DNA of 64,000 nt from Selenomonas sp. AB3002 (GCF_000702545.1 NZ_JNIO01000007.1:230001-294000), one strand, 5' to 3'; counted from the first letter of the stretch, positions 10,918 through 18,897 are shown. Program-made: numbers and translations. The notes: generated from the letters alone by a model not told the origin.

Positions 10918-13900
10918 ATGCAGTCGAACTTCTCTTTTTTGCAAGATAAATTCCCCGTCCTGGCCAACTTCGGTGCTATGGCGGAGCGGTATTGCTATAG
11001 TGATGCCAACTCCTGCTTGATGAAGCTGGGCATGATAGGGGAAACTATCGTGAACCTTATTTTCTCATATGACAGACTGCCTCTGCCGCGGGATAATCGG
11101 GCTGATGAGCGCATCAAAGTGCTGCTGCGGGAGGGGCTTATTACCTCTGACCTCTCCGATGTGCTCCATGCCTTGCGAAAGGCGAGGAACAAGGCTGTCC
11201 ATGAGAACTATGAATCCGTGGGGGATTGCAGGGCCTTGCTGCCTATGGCTTACAGTCTTTCCGAATGGTTCATGCAGACCTATGGGGATTGGGACTATGA
11301 GAGCCGTCCCTATCAGCTGCCCTCGGAGGGGGCTGTCCTGGCTGAGGTGAAGGAAGGGCAGGAGGAAAAAATGCTAGCAGAGGCAGAGCAGGCGGCTGCT
11401 GCTGCCCCTGCGGTGGAGCCGGAGAAGCGGCGCAGGCAGGCCCAGAGGGCGGCGGGGCTCCGTCAGCGCACTGAGGCTGAGACTCGCTATCTCATTGACG
11501 AGCAGCTGCGGCAGGTGGGCTGGGAGGCAGACACGGAGCGGCTGCGCTACAGCCGTGGCACCCGTCCCCAGAAGGGAAGGAATCTGGCCATTGCCGAATG
11601 GCCCACTTCCTCGGCGGTGGGGCAGAAGGGCTTTGCCGACTACGCCCTTTTCGTGGGGGAAAAGCTGGTGGCCATCATCGAAGCCAAGGCCATGTACAAG
11701 GACATTCCCTCGGTGCTGGACTACCAGTGCAAGGACTACGCCCGCCATATCCGTAAGGAGGACGCAGAGTACCTGCTGGGAACCTGGGGGAAGAATCAGG
11801 TGCCCTTTGTCTTTGCCACCAATGGCAGGGAGTACCTGCCCCAGCTGGACACCAAAAGCGGCATCTGGTTCCTCGACCTGCGGCAGGGCGATAGTGTCCC
11901 CAAGGCACAGCGGGGCTGGATGAGTCCTGAGGGACTGATGGAGCTTTTCCAAAAGGATACGGCGGCAGGTGACAGAGGGCTGCGGGAGACTCCCTACGAT
12001 GTGCTGCAGGACCCCAAGGGGCTGAACCTGCGGCCCTATCAGCTGCAGGCCATCAAGGCTGCGGAAGAAGCGGTGCTCTCCGGGCGGCAGAATATCCTGC
12101 TGGCTATGGCCACGGGCACAGGCAAGACACGGACGGTGCTGGGGCTTATCTACCGTTTTTTGAAAACAGGGCGCTTCCGCCGCATTCTCTTCCTGGTGGA
12201 CAGGAGCGACCTGGGGGATCAAGCCCAGGATGTATTCAAAGAAGTGAAGCTGGAAGAACTCATGACCCTGGACGATATCTACAATATCCAGGGCCTTGAG
12301 GAGCGTGACTTGCAGCGGGAGACGCGGCTGCAGGTGGCTACGGTGCAGAGCATGGTGAAGCGGGTGCTCTACCACGGAGAGGAGCGCAGGCCCGCCATCA
12401 CGGATTTTGACCTCATCATCATCGACGAAGCCCATCGGGGCTATATCCTGGACAGGGAAATGGGAGAAGATGAGCTGCTGTACCGGGACCAGCTGGACTA
12501 CCAGAGCAAGTACAGGAATGTGGTGGAGTACTTTGACGCTGTCCGCATCGCCCTCACCGCCACCCCTGCCCTGCATACCACGGAGATTTTCGGCGAGCCG
12601 GTGTACCAGTACAGCTACCGTGAAGCGGTGATGGATGGCTTCCTAGTAGACCACGATGCTCCCCACCTGCTCACCACGAAGCTGGGCAGCGAGGGCATAC
12701 ACTACTCGGCCGGAGACACCATGGCCCTCTATGACCCGGTGACGGGGGAACTCACCAACAGCCCCGTCCTGGCTGACGAGCTGGACTTCGACATCGAGAA
12801 GTTCAACCGCCAGGTCATCACGGAGAATTTCAACCGGGCGGTGCTGAAAGAAATCTCCCGCTACATCGACCCGGAGAACCCGGAGCAGGGCAAGACCCTG
12901 ATTTACGCGGTGAATGACCAGCATGCCGACCTCATCGTGAAGATTTTGAAGGAAATCTACGGTGCCATGGGGGTGGACAATGACGCCATCATGAAAATCA
13001 CCGGCAGCGTGGGGGGCGGCAATCGGAAGAAAATCCGGGAGGCCATCAAGCATTTCAAAAACGAGCGCTATCCCAGTATCGTAGTGACGGTGGATCTCCT
13101 CACCACAGGCATTGATGTGCCGGAAATCACGGCGCTGGTGTTCTTGCGGCGGGTAAAGTCCCGCATTCTTTACGAGCAGATGCTGGGCAGAGCTACCCGC
13201 CTGTGCCTGGCCATAGGCAAGACCCATTTTGAAATCTACGATCCGGTGGGGCTGTACGAATCATTGGAGCCTGTGACCTCCATGAAGCCTGTGGTGGTGA
13301 ATCCGGCGGTGAGCCTGACAGAGCTCTTGCAGGGCCTTGAGCATATAGAGGAAGAAGCGGCCTTGCGGCGGCAGATCGACCAGATAGCCGCCAGAGTCCA
13401 GCGGAAAAACAAGCGGCTTTCAGAAGACACCTGCGCGCATTTCCAAAGCCTCGCCGGGGGCAGGACACCCACTGAGGTACTGGCGGAAATCCGCAGGGCC
13501 GCACCCCGGGAGGCCAGGGCAAAGCTTCTTTCTTATGGGGAAGCGCTGGGGCTTTTGGACAAGGCCGCCTACGGCACCCGTCAGCCCCTCATTATCTCCG
13601 CCCATGAGGACGAGCTGCTGTCCCACACCAGAGGCTACGGCAGCGGCAGCCGCCCGGAGGACTATCTGGAGGCCTTTGCCGCCTTTATCCGGGAGAACAT
13701 GGACAAGATCGCCGCCCTGACCCTGGTGTGTACCCGCCCCAGGGAGCTCACCCGTGAGAGCCTGAAAAATCTGCGGCTGGCTCTGGATCGGGCAGGCTTC
13801 ACAGATACGCAGCTGAACACGGCCCTCACGGAAATGACCAGTGAGGACATAGCCGCCGACATCATCACCCTCATACGCCGCTACGCCATAGGCTCTCACC

Positions 13901-14169
13901 TGCTGTCCCACGAAGAGCGCATCAAGGGGGCGGTGGCCCGCCTGAAAAAAGCCCACAGCTTCTCCGCCCAGGAGCTTTCCTGGCTGAAACGCATGGAAAA
14001 ATACCTGCTGGAAGAATCAGTGCTCACAGTGCAGGCCTTCGACGAAGACAGCCGCTTCCGCGCCCAGGGCGGCTTTGCCCGCATAGACAAAATCTTCGCC
14101 GGGCAGCTGGAAAAAATCATCGCGGAGCTGAACGAATACCTCTACGACGATGGCGGCAGCGCGGCTTGA
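10918..14169 (+). CDS. hsdR: Type I restriction endonuclease, R subunit
   Basis: The ATP-driven translocase and nuclease of the system is about 1083 residues. Order of domains: N-terminal DUF4145-like region ('RKARNKAVHENY', about residues 80-95); HSDR_N PD-(D/E)xK nuclease with 'KGFADYALF' and 'AIIEAKAMY' (about 240-265); superfamily 2 helicase with Walker A 'MATGTGKTRT' (about 400) and DEAH box 'IIIDEAHRGY' (about 500); then a helicase C domain and an EcoEI-type C-terminal region. All key residues appear present. ATG 10918 with 'AAAGGA' upstream is preferred; TTG 10912 is an alternative. It is the last gene of the hsd cluster, so the system looks functional despite the intervening insertions. 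Confidence 0.94.
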   Translation: MQSNFSFLQDKFPVLANFGAMAERYCYSDANSCLMKLGMIGETIVNLIFSYDRLPLPRDNRADERIKVLLREGLITSDLSDVLHALRKARNKAVHENYESVGDCRALLPMAYSLSEWFMQTYGDWDYESRPYQLPSEGAVLAEVKEGQEEKMLAEAEQAAAAAPAVEPEKRRRQAQRAAGLRQRTEAETRYLIDEQLRQVGWEADTERLRYSRGTRPQKGRNLAIAEWPTSSAVGQKGFADYALFVGEKLVAIIEAKAMYKDIPSVLDYQCKDYARHIRKEDAEYLLGTWGKNQVPFVFATNGREYLPQLDTKSGIWFLDLRQGDSVPKAQRGWMSPEGLMELFQKDTAAGDRGLRETPYDVLQDPKGLNLRPYQLQAIKAAEEAVLSGRQNILLAMATGTGKTRTVLGLIYRFLKTGRFRRILFLVDRSDLGDQAQDVFKEVKLEELMTLDDIYNIQGLEERDLQRETRLQVATVQSMVKRVLYHGEERRPAITDFDLIIIDEAHRGYILDREMGEDELLYRDQLDYQSKYRNVVEYFDAVRIALTATPALHTTEIFGEPVYQYSYREAVMDGFLVDHDAPHLLTTKLGSEGIHYSAGDTMALYDPVTGELTNSPVLADELDFDIEKFNRQVITENFNRAVLKEISRYIDPENPEQGKTLIYAVNDQHADLIVKILKEIYGAMGVDNDAIMKITGSVGGGNRKKIREAIKHFKNERYPSIVVTVDLLTTGIDVPEITALVFLRRVKSRILYEQMLGRATRLCLAIGKTHFEIYDPVGLYESLEPVTSMKPVVVNPAVSLTELLQGLEHIEEEAALRRQIDQIAARVQRKNKRLSEDTCAHFQSLAGGRTPTEVLAEIRRAAPREARAKLLSYGEALGLLDKAAYGTRQPLIISAHEDELLSHTRGYGSGSRPEDYLEAFAAFIRENMDKIAALTLVCTRPRELTRESLKNLRLALDRAGFTDTQLNTALTEMTSEDIAADIITLIRRYAIGSHLLSHEERIKGAVARLKKAHSFSAQELSWLKRMEKYLLEESVLTVQAFDEDSRFRAQGGFARIDKIFAGQLEKIIAELNEYLYDDGGSAA

Positions 14170-14235
14170 GTTTAGCGAGCGCAAGCCAAAGGCGCAGCGG
14201 GAGCTTAGATTTCATGTAAGGGCGTGTGGACACCG

Positions 14236-15003
14236 TTAGGTGTCCGGTAAGTTTACTACCAACATGCTCGATTGTTTTTCCGCTTCTTTTTTGGTTTTTT
14301 TCAAGACAACAAATTGGTATATCGCTGCTGAGATTATGGCCAATACGCCTATGGACAGCCAGACTATAGCAAGGAAATCGTCTGCTTCAAGTTCTGCTGC
14401 CATATTCGCGACCGGATTAAATATCGTGCATGTGTCGAATAAGGTGTGGATTATCATTGGTATTAGGACGGCCTTTAGGTAGGCTGCTTTATGACTGAGG
14501 CCATTTGCTATATTGTATTTGCCGATACCGAGGTTCGTGCCCATGATGATTCCTAGCACCATGTGCATGGCGACCGTGATGAATCTTAAAAGTCCGGCGA
14601 TGCTTCCACCGTACAGCAGCTCCTCGTGAATCGTGAAGCCGATGCCAACGGCGGCTCCTATAAGGGTATATTCGTATATTCTTTTAGGAGAGAAAAGTTT
14701 TATAGACAGGATTATCATGAGGAGTTTTGCTATTTCCTCTGTTAATCCTGCCATAGTGAAGGCTTTGACTGCTGCCCTCAGGGACTGATTTTCTATTTCG
14801 TCTAAGCGAAATCCCAATACATTTACAGAGAATAATGCTATGCCGGCTACGAAAAGAAACGATATGATGACAGAAAGGATTCCCAGCCCGATTGGAGCAT
14901 ATTTCTGCTTCTTTGAGAGGCCGTCTGCGTTTCCCCATGTAAGCATCTTCTTGTAGATGGCAACAAGGATAATTGTGGCTAATATTAGCTGTATGATTTC
15001 CAT
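14236..15003 (-). CDS. PrsW family intramembrane metalloprotease
   Basis: This 255-residue protein has about eight membrane segments. The motifs are those of the PrsW branch of CPBP-type proteases: 'AGLTEEIAKLL' (EExxK), 'IGFTIHEELLYG', 'AMHMVLGIIMG' and 'IPMIIHTLFD', which supply the metal-binding Glu and His residues inside the membrane. PrsW of Bacillus subtilis cleaves anti-sigma factors; other members act in bacteriocin processing or immunity. The start ATG (15003) has 'AGGAG' upstream. The gene faces hsdR convergently. It lies about 1.4 kb from the double-glycine peptide genes on the opposite strand; a link is possible but unproven. Confidence 0.8.
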   Translation of the reverse strand: MEIIQLILATIILVAIYKKMLTWGNADGLSKKQKYAPIGLGILSVIISFLFVAGIALFSVNVLGFRLDEIENQSLRAAVKAFTMAGLTEEIAKLLMIILSIKLFSPKRIYEYTLIGAAVGIGFTIHEELLYGGSIAGLLRFITVAMHMVLGIIMGTNLGIGKYNIANGLSHKAAYLKAVLIPMIIHTLFDTCTIFNPVANMAAELEADDFLAIVWLSIGVLAIISAAIYQFVVLKKTKKEAEKQSSMLVVNLPDT

Positions 15004-15271
15004 ATTTATTCTCCTATTTACAAATGAATATCCGTTTTACTAAAAAAGGCCCCACTTAGCCTGTGCTATGAACAGGGCAGTGTCAAAAAATTCCCATATT
15101 TATAACACCATTGTTCAAATTTTGCCGTAGGCAAAATCTTCCAATTGGTGTTTCAACGAGGCGGGAGATATTAGCTCACCGCCTGTTAGTAGTTTGCCGC
15201 CCCCACTTATAGAAGTGGGGGACATCTTCGTCCGAGTTATATTCTTCATTTTCTTGCTATTTCCTGCAGAC
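15004..15271. other. Intergenic stretch with three consecutive hairpins
   Basis: There is no coding signal. Three hairpins follow one another: 15103-15152 ('ATTTTGCC' with 'GGCAAAAT', and outer 'AACACCA' with 'TTGGTGTT'), 15159-15184 ('AGGCGG' with 'CCGCCT'), and 15200-15221 ('CCCCCACTT' with 'AAGTGGGGG'). The last hairpin and its 'GACATCTTCG' tail resemble right ends of IS200/IS605-type elements. The stretch could be a transposase-less relic or a structured RNA. Confidence 0.5.
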
Positions 15272-15316
15272 TTTATTCATGTTCATGTTTGTGATGGGGA
15301 GGCGACGAAGATGTGA
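15272..15316 (+). pseudogene. DUF4160 relic (short)
   Basis: In frame this reads FIHVHVCDGEATKM then a stop. It parallels 'PIHVHVCEG...EATKIW' of the relic at 6909; at DNA level 'TTCATGTTCATGT' and 'GGCGACGAAGAT' are shared. Only about 15 codons remain. Confidence 0.5.
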
Positions 15317-15418
15317 ATGGCATGTATGGCAAAAAAATTCCCCGTCTGCCTTGTTTGCAGGCGGGGCTTGTGCTATATTGGTGGTGTTGTTTTTAGCACC
15401 TGAAGAAAGGAAGTTCCC

Positions 15419-16231
15419 ATGGAATACAAGATGATTGCTCTGGATCTGGATGGCACCCTGAACAATGACGAGAAGGTTATCACCCCCCGCACCCGTGAGG
15501 CTCTTATGGCGGTGCAGGAGCAGGGGGTGATCGTGGCGCTGGTGTCCGGGCGGCAGGCACCGGGGCTGCAGCGGGAGGCAGATGCCCTGCATCTGGAGGA
15601 TTATCATGGCCTGCGGATTTCCTACAACGGGGGCCGCATCCAGGATGCCACTACCGGGCAGATTATCTTTGACAGCGCCATCGACAAGCAGACGGCAGTG
15701 GCTTTCCTGCGCCATCTGGAGGAGTGGCCGGAGCTCTCTCCCATCGTGGATGATGGCAAGTACATCTACACCACGGATGCCAGCCGCCATAAAGTCATGG
15801 ACGAGAGCCGCAACAATAATCTGGGGGTAAGGATAGTGGAAAACATCGCTGAGGCTGTGACCTTTGCCCCTGTGAAAATCCTCACGGCGGCTCCCAACGA
15901 GATTTTAGTCCCGCACCTTGAGGATATTCGCCGGGGCTTCGAGGACAAGCTCTCCTTCGTGCAGTCTGCCCCCTGGTTCTACGAAGCCACGGTGAAGGGG
16001 GTCAGCAAGTCCAGTTCCCTCCATCAGGCCTGCAGCCGTCTGGGCATTGACCCTTCCGAGGTCATGGCCTTCGGCGATGCCCAGAACGACATGAGCATGC
16101 TGGACTTCGCCGGCTACGGCGTGGCTATGGGCAACGCCTGCGAGGAGCTCAAGGCTATGGCAGACGAAATCACCGCCACCAACAACGAGGATGGCATCGC
16201 CCTGACGCTGTCCAGGCATTTTGACATTTGA
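15419..16231 (+). CDS. Cof-type HAD-IIB sugar-phosphate phosphatase
   Basis: This 270-residue cytosolic phosphatase of the HAD superfamily is of the Cof/YidA type. The catalytic motif I 'ALDLDGTLNND' lies at residues 6-16, motif II surrounds 'ALVSGR' (about 42), and motif IV 'VMAFGDAQNDMSML' lies near 220. The large cap between residues 85 and 190 is that of class IIB. Such enzymes dephosphorylate sugar phosphates, FMN or pyridoxal phosphate; the substrate here cannot be told. It has a good ribosome site ('GAAAGGAAG') before ATG 15419. The stop codon is followed almost directly by a relic of an unrelated gene. Confidence 0.9.
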   Translation: MEYKMIALDLDGTLNNDEKVITPRTREALMAVQEQGVIVALVSGRQAPGLQREADALHLEDYHGLRISYNGGRIQDATTGQIIFDSAIDKQTAVAFLRHLEEWPELSPIVDDGKYIYTTDASRHKVMDESRNNNLGVRIVENIAEAVTFAPVKILTAAPNEILVPHLEDIRRGFEDKLSFVQSAPWFYEATVKGVSKSSSLHQACSRLGIDPSEVMAFGDAQNDMSMLDFAGYGVAMGNACEELKAMADEITATNNEDGIALTLSRHFDI

Positions 16232-16232
16232 G

Positions 16233-16304
16233 TTTTTCTGCAATGATGGCTTTCGCCCGGTCAGTTTCCTGCTGGAAACGCTGGCTGAGGAAGCAGAGCC
16301 GTGA
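16233..16304 (+). pseudogene. 3' end of a TIGR04076-type gene
   Basis: Codons 16236-16304 read FCNDGFRPVSFLLETL, then AEEAEP and a stop. This matches the C-terminus of the intact gene at 36599 (SCNDGFRPVSFLLETL). Only the last 23 codons remain, fused just behind the HAD gene. Confidence 0.7.
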
Positions 16305-16313
16305 TTCAGTTCT

Positions 16314-16346
16314 GAAGCCTTTCCCGTGAGGGAGGGGCTTTTTTTA
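16314..16346 (+). terminator. Terminator before the GG-leader gene array
   Basis: The hairpin 'AGCCTTTCCC-GTGA-GGGAGGGGCT' with a T7 tail lies after the TIGR04076 relic. Confidence 0.8.
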
Positions 16347-16355
16347 TGGAAAAAA

Positions 16356-16456
16356 ATCGTAAAAAATTATAAACACTTTTTCCCCCTTGGGGATATAAAG
16401 GACAGAAAGAACAAAAGAGAAGCCGCAAGGCAGGAGAAAAGAAAGGAAGATGAAAA
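16356..16456 (+). promoter_or_regulatory. Conserved leader block of GG-peptide unit 1
   Basis: About 100 bases upstream of the first peptide gene are nearly identical to 18010-18113 upstream of the second unit. The block starts with an AT-rich 'AATTATAAACACTTTTT', continues with 'TTGGGGATATAAAGGACAG', and ends with the ribosome site 'AAAGGAAGATG'. The 'TATAAA' is a plausible -10, but no good -35 is seen. Duplication with its gene suggests it carries the promoter. Confidence 0.5.
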
Positions 16457-16810
16457 ATGGAAAAGGCAATTAAGATGGACACGGTTCTGAACGAGGAGCA
16501 GCTGGACATAGTGAACGGCGGCGCAGCACCATTCGCCGCAGGGGCAGTCATCGCAGCATTGACGACAGTAGCCAAGAGCTGGGACAATACGGCCAAGGAG
16601 CTCAGGAATCTGGTACACTCCTTCGAGTATGAGAAGATGAGCAACTTCAGCAAGGAAAAGGCCATTGGCAAGATCCTGGCCAACAGCGTAGGCTTCTCGG
16701 CAGCCTGCACCGGCTCCATCACCCCGGCTGGGATGGCGGCAATGCAGTTGAAGTACCGCACAGTGGGTGTCTGCGCAACCGTCCGGGAATTCGTGGAAAA
16801 GAAATTCTAA
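16457..16810 (+). CDS. Double-glycine leader protein A1
   Basis: This 117-residue protein begins with a leader ending 'LNEEQLDIVNGG' (cleavage expected after residue 22). Such leaders direct export and cleavage by C39-peptidase ABC transporters. The mature part of about 95 residues has an Ala/Gly-rich start ('APFAAGAVIAALTTVAKSW'), a charged middle ('FEYEKMSNFSKEKAIGKIL') and a conserved end ('YRTVGVCATVREFVE'). Protein C1/C2 shares this middle and end. It is longer than classic class II bacteriocins (30-60 residues). It is the first gene of the A1-B1-B2-C1 unit and is almost identical to A2. No transporter or immunity gene is seen nearby. Function unknown; bacteriocin-like or signalling roles are inference. 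Confidence 0.75.
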   Translation: MEKAIKMDTVLNEEQLDIVNGGAAPFAAGAVIAALTTVAKSWDNTAKELRNLVHSFEYEKMSNFSKEKAIGKILANSVGFSAACTGSITPAGMAAMQLKYRTVGVCATVREFVEKKF

Positions 16811-16840
16811 TCAGGCTGAAAAAGGAAAGGGATGAGAGAA

Positions 16841-17185
16841 ATGAAAGAGTTTGATAAAGTCGCCAGCATGGAAGAGCTGGACCAGGTAGCAGGCGGCAAC
16901 TACAAGGAATATGTCCAGATATCGGATGCTATCGCCAAGCGTATCTCCCAGATAAACAAATCCGCCTACGATAGCAAGACCGAGCGCCTGAGCAAGGAAG
17001 AAACTGCCAGTTGGCTGAGCACCAATCTGAAGATCGGCGTAGACTTCGGCATCAATCTTGGCTTCAGGCCCCTTGATGGATTGGCGAACAATCCGGCAAG
17101 ATATTACAGCCTGGATGGCGTGAAGACCGGCACGAAGTACACTCACGAAGAAGTGTTGAAGATGATTGCAGGCTGGAAGGCTTGA
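16841..17185 (+). CDS. Double-glycine leader protein B1
   Basis: I prefer ATG 16841 (114 residues) over 16832 because 'AAGGAAAGG' is properly spaced from it. The leader 'FDKVASMEELDQVAGG' ends in GG at residue 19. The mature part starts 'NYKEYVQISDAIAKRI', contains 'LSKEETASWLSTNLKIGVDF' and ends 'YTHEEVLKMIAGWKA'. B2 has the same layout; A and C do not resemble it beyond the leader. No Cys is present, so no disulfide or lanthionine is possible. It lies 30 nt after A1 and 29 nt before B2. Function is not recognised. Confidence 0.7.
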   Translation: MKEFDKVASMEELDQVAGGNYKEYVQISDAIAKRISQINKSAYDSKTERLSKEETASWLSTNLKIGVDFGINLGFRPLDGLANNPARYYSLDGVKTGTKYTHEEVLKMIAGWKA

Positions 17186-17214
17186 AGATGAATTCTTGAA
17201 AAGGAGCGATAAAA

Positions 17215-17538
17215 ATGAAAGACATGGCAATGACTACGGAGGCACTTGATCAGGTGTCCGGCGGCAAATACTCAGACTATGTGAAGGTAACCGATGCGAT
17301 TCATAAGCGCATGAAGGAAATCGGAGGCGGGCAGAACTGCATGCGGCTGCCGGAAGATGGCGCAGCTGCCTGGCTGAGAGAGAATTTCAACATTACGGCA
17401 GAATTCAACACCACTTGGGGCTTTGACTTCATGAACAGCAAGGCAGTCTACAAGGATGCAAGAGCAGACAAAGCCGGTATCCGCTATACCCAGGATGAAG
17501 TTTTGAAGATGATTGCCAACTGGAAGCCGAAAAAGTAA
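17215..17538 (+). CDS. Double-glycine leader protein B2
   Basis: This 107-residue paralogue of B1 has leader 'MTTEALDQVSGG' (GG at residue 17) and mature start 'KYSDYVKVTDAIHKRM'. The middle ('AAWLRENFNITAEFN') and end ('YTQDEVLKMIANWKPKK') align with B1, but identity is only moderate. B1 and B2 are therefore old duplicates, unlike the nearly identical A and C pairs. The ribosome site 'AAAAGGAGCGATAAAA' is the same as before C1. B2 has no counterpart in the second unit. Confidence 0.7.
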   Translation: MKDMAMTTEALDQVSGGKYSDYVKVTDAIHKRMKEIGGGQNCMRLPEDGAAAWLRENFNITAEFNTTWGFDFMNSKAVYKDARADKAGIRYTQDEVLKMIANWKPKK

Positions 17539-17573
17539 GCATTTGAAATAAGTTTTGCAAAGGAGCGATAAAA

Positions 17574-17933
17574 ATGAAAGACGCAATGGCATTGAAGATG
17601 AACAGCAAGCTCGATGATGTGCAGTTGGAAAATGTAGTGGGCGGAGTAAGCGCTGAGGCCATCCTGGATGGAGTGAAGAAGGTCATCGCCATGGGAGCAT
17701 CGGGATTAGAGTCCATCCAGAAGCTGGTAGACTCGCACGAATACCGCAGGATGAGCAACCTGGGTAAGGAAAGGGCCATTGGCAAGCTGCTGGCGGATAA
17801 TCCGATCTTCTGCACCACCATCCTGGCCCAGACCACGGCCGCCGGACTGGCAGCCATGCAGATCAAATTCCGCACCGTAGGCGTGACCCGGGGCACAAGG
17901 GAATTTATTGAACGCGAAGTAGCATGCAAGTGA
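17574..17933 (+). CDS. Double-glycine leader protein C1
   Basis: This 119-residue protein has leader 'SKLDDVQLENVVGG' (GG at residue 24) and mature start 'VSAEAILDGVKKVIAMGASG'. The second half ('EYRRMSNLGKERAIGKLL', 'QIKFRTVGVTRGTREFIE') is homologous to A1/A2, so A and C are two branches of one family. One Cys falls in the core ('PIFCTTILAQ') and one at the end ('EVACK'). It is the last gene of unit 1, followed within 20 nt by a strong terminator. Nearly identical to C2 in the mature part, but the leaders differ. Confidence 0.72.
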   Translation: MKDAMALKMNSKLDDVQLENVVGGVSAEAILDGVKKVIAMGASGLESIQKLVDSHEYRRMSNLGKERAIGKLLADNPIFCTTILAQTTAAGLAAMQIKFRTVGVTRGTREFIEREVACK

Positions 17934-17948
17934 TGGCAGAGCTGACAA

Positions 17949-17982
17949 CCCCCCTTGGAGTTATCTCCAGGGGGGCTTTTTG
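17949..17982 (+). terminator. Terminator of GG-peptide unit 1
   Basis: The stem 'CCCCCCTTGGAG-TTAT-CTCCAGGGGGGC' is followed by T5. The same hairpin, with slight changes, closes unit 2 at 18864. Confidence 0.88.
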
Positions 17983-18009
17983 GTGTGCTGCAGCCTGGCA
18001 TAATAAATG

Positions 18010-18113
18010 ATCGTAAAAAAAATTATAAACACTTTTTCTCCATTGGGGATATAAAGGACAGAAAGAAACAAAAGAGAAGCCGCAAGGCAAGAGAAAAGAA
18101 AGGAAGATGAAAA
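18010..18113 (+). promoter_or_regulatory. Conserved leader block of GG-peptide unit 2
   Basis: This is a near-copy of 16356-16456: same AT-rich start, 'TTGGGGATATAAAGGACAG' ('CATTGGGG' here), and 'AAAGGAAGATG'. It lies directly after the unit 1 terminator, so unit 2 has its own promoter copy. Confidence 0.5.
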
Positions 18114-18467
18114 ATGGAAAAGGCAATTAAGATGAACACGGTTCTGAACGAGGAGCAGCTGGACATAGTGAACGGCGGCGCAGTACCATTCGCCGCAGGG
18201 GCAGTCATCGCAGCATTGACGACAGTAGCCAAGAGCTGGGACAATACGGCCAAGGAGCTCAGGAATCTGGTACACTCCTTCGAGTATGAGAAGATGAGCA
18301 ACTTCGGCAAGGAAAAGGCCATTGGCAAGATACTGGCCAACAGCGTAGGCTTCTCGGCAGCCTGCACCGGCTCCATCACTCCGGCAGGGATGGCGGCAAT
18401 GCAGGTGAAGTACCGCACGGTGGGTGTCTGCGCAACCGTCCGGGAATTCGTGGAAAAGAAATTCTAA
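18114..18467 (+). CDS. Double-glycine leader protein A2
   Basis: This 117-residue protein differs from A1 at only about four positions (Asp8 to Asn, Ala24 to Val just after the GG, Ser to Gly in 'SNFGKEKA', Leu to Val in 'AMQVKYRTVGV'). The leader and double glycine are intact. DNA identity extends through the upstream block, so the copy is recent. Here A is followed directly by C, without B genes between. Confidence 0.74.
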   Translation: MEKAIKMNTVLNEEQLDIVNGGAVPFAAGAVIAALTTVAKSWDNTAKELRNLVHSFEYEKMSNFGKEKAIGKILANSVGFSAACTGSITPAGMAAMQVKYRTVGVCATVREFVEKKF

Positions 18468-18497
18468 CAAAGCTGAAAAAGGAAAGGAGAGATAAAA

Positions 18498-18848
18498 ATG
18501 AATGAACTCATGATGAATAACAAGCTCGCTGACGCGCAGCTGGAGAATGTGGCAGGCGGAGTAAGCGCTGAGGCTATCCTGGATGGAGTGAAGAAGGTCA
18601 TCGCCATGGGAGCATCGGGAATGGAGTCCATCCAAAAGCTGGTAGACTCGCACGAATACCGCAGGATGAGCAACCTGGGGAAGGAAAGGGCCATTGGCAA
18701 GCTGCTGGCAGATAACCCGATCTTCTGCACCACCATCCTGGCCCAGACCACAATCGCCGGACTGTCAGCCCTGCAGATCAAATTCCGCACCGTAGGCGTG
18801 AACCGGGGCACAAGGGAATTTATTGAACGCGAAGTAGCATGCAAGTGA
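18498..18848 (+). CDS. Double-glycine leader protein C2
   Basis: This 116-residue protein has leader 'NNKLADAQLENVAGG' (GG at residue 21), different in its first residues from the C1 leader. The mature part is almost the same as C1, with changes clustered near 'TTIAGLSALQIKF' and 'GVNRGTREF'. The ribosome site 'AAAGGAGAGATAAAA' is good. It ends unit 2, 15 nt before the terminator. A single C39 transporter elsewhere in the genome could serve all six proteins; none is in this window. Confidence 0.72.
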   Translation: MNELMMNNKLADAQLENVAGGVSAEAILDGVKKVIAMGASGMESIQKLVDSHEYRRMSNLGKERAIGKLLADNPIFCTTILAQTTIAGLSALQIKFRTVGVNRGTREFIEREVACK

Positions 18849-18863
18849 TGGCAGAGCTGAAAA

Positions 18864-18897
18864 ACCCCCTTGGAGTTATCTCCAGGGGGGCTTTTTG
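18864..18897 (+). terminator. Terminator of GG-peptide unit 2
   Basis: The hairpin 'CCCCCTTGGAG-TTAT-CTCCAGGGGGGC' plus T5 is a duplicate of the one at 17949. The following 'TGCAGCCTGGCATAA' is also shared. Confidence 0.88.

Noticed and set aside
14236-18897. PrsW-like protease as the processing enzyme of the GG-leader proteins
   Set aside because: It is on the opposite strand and separated by an unrelated gene; GG leaders are normally cut by C39 peptidases, so the link is not supported.
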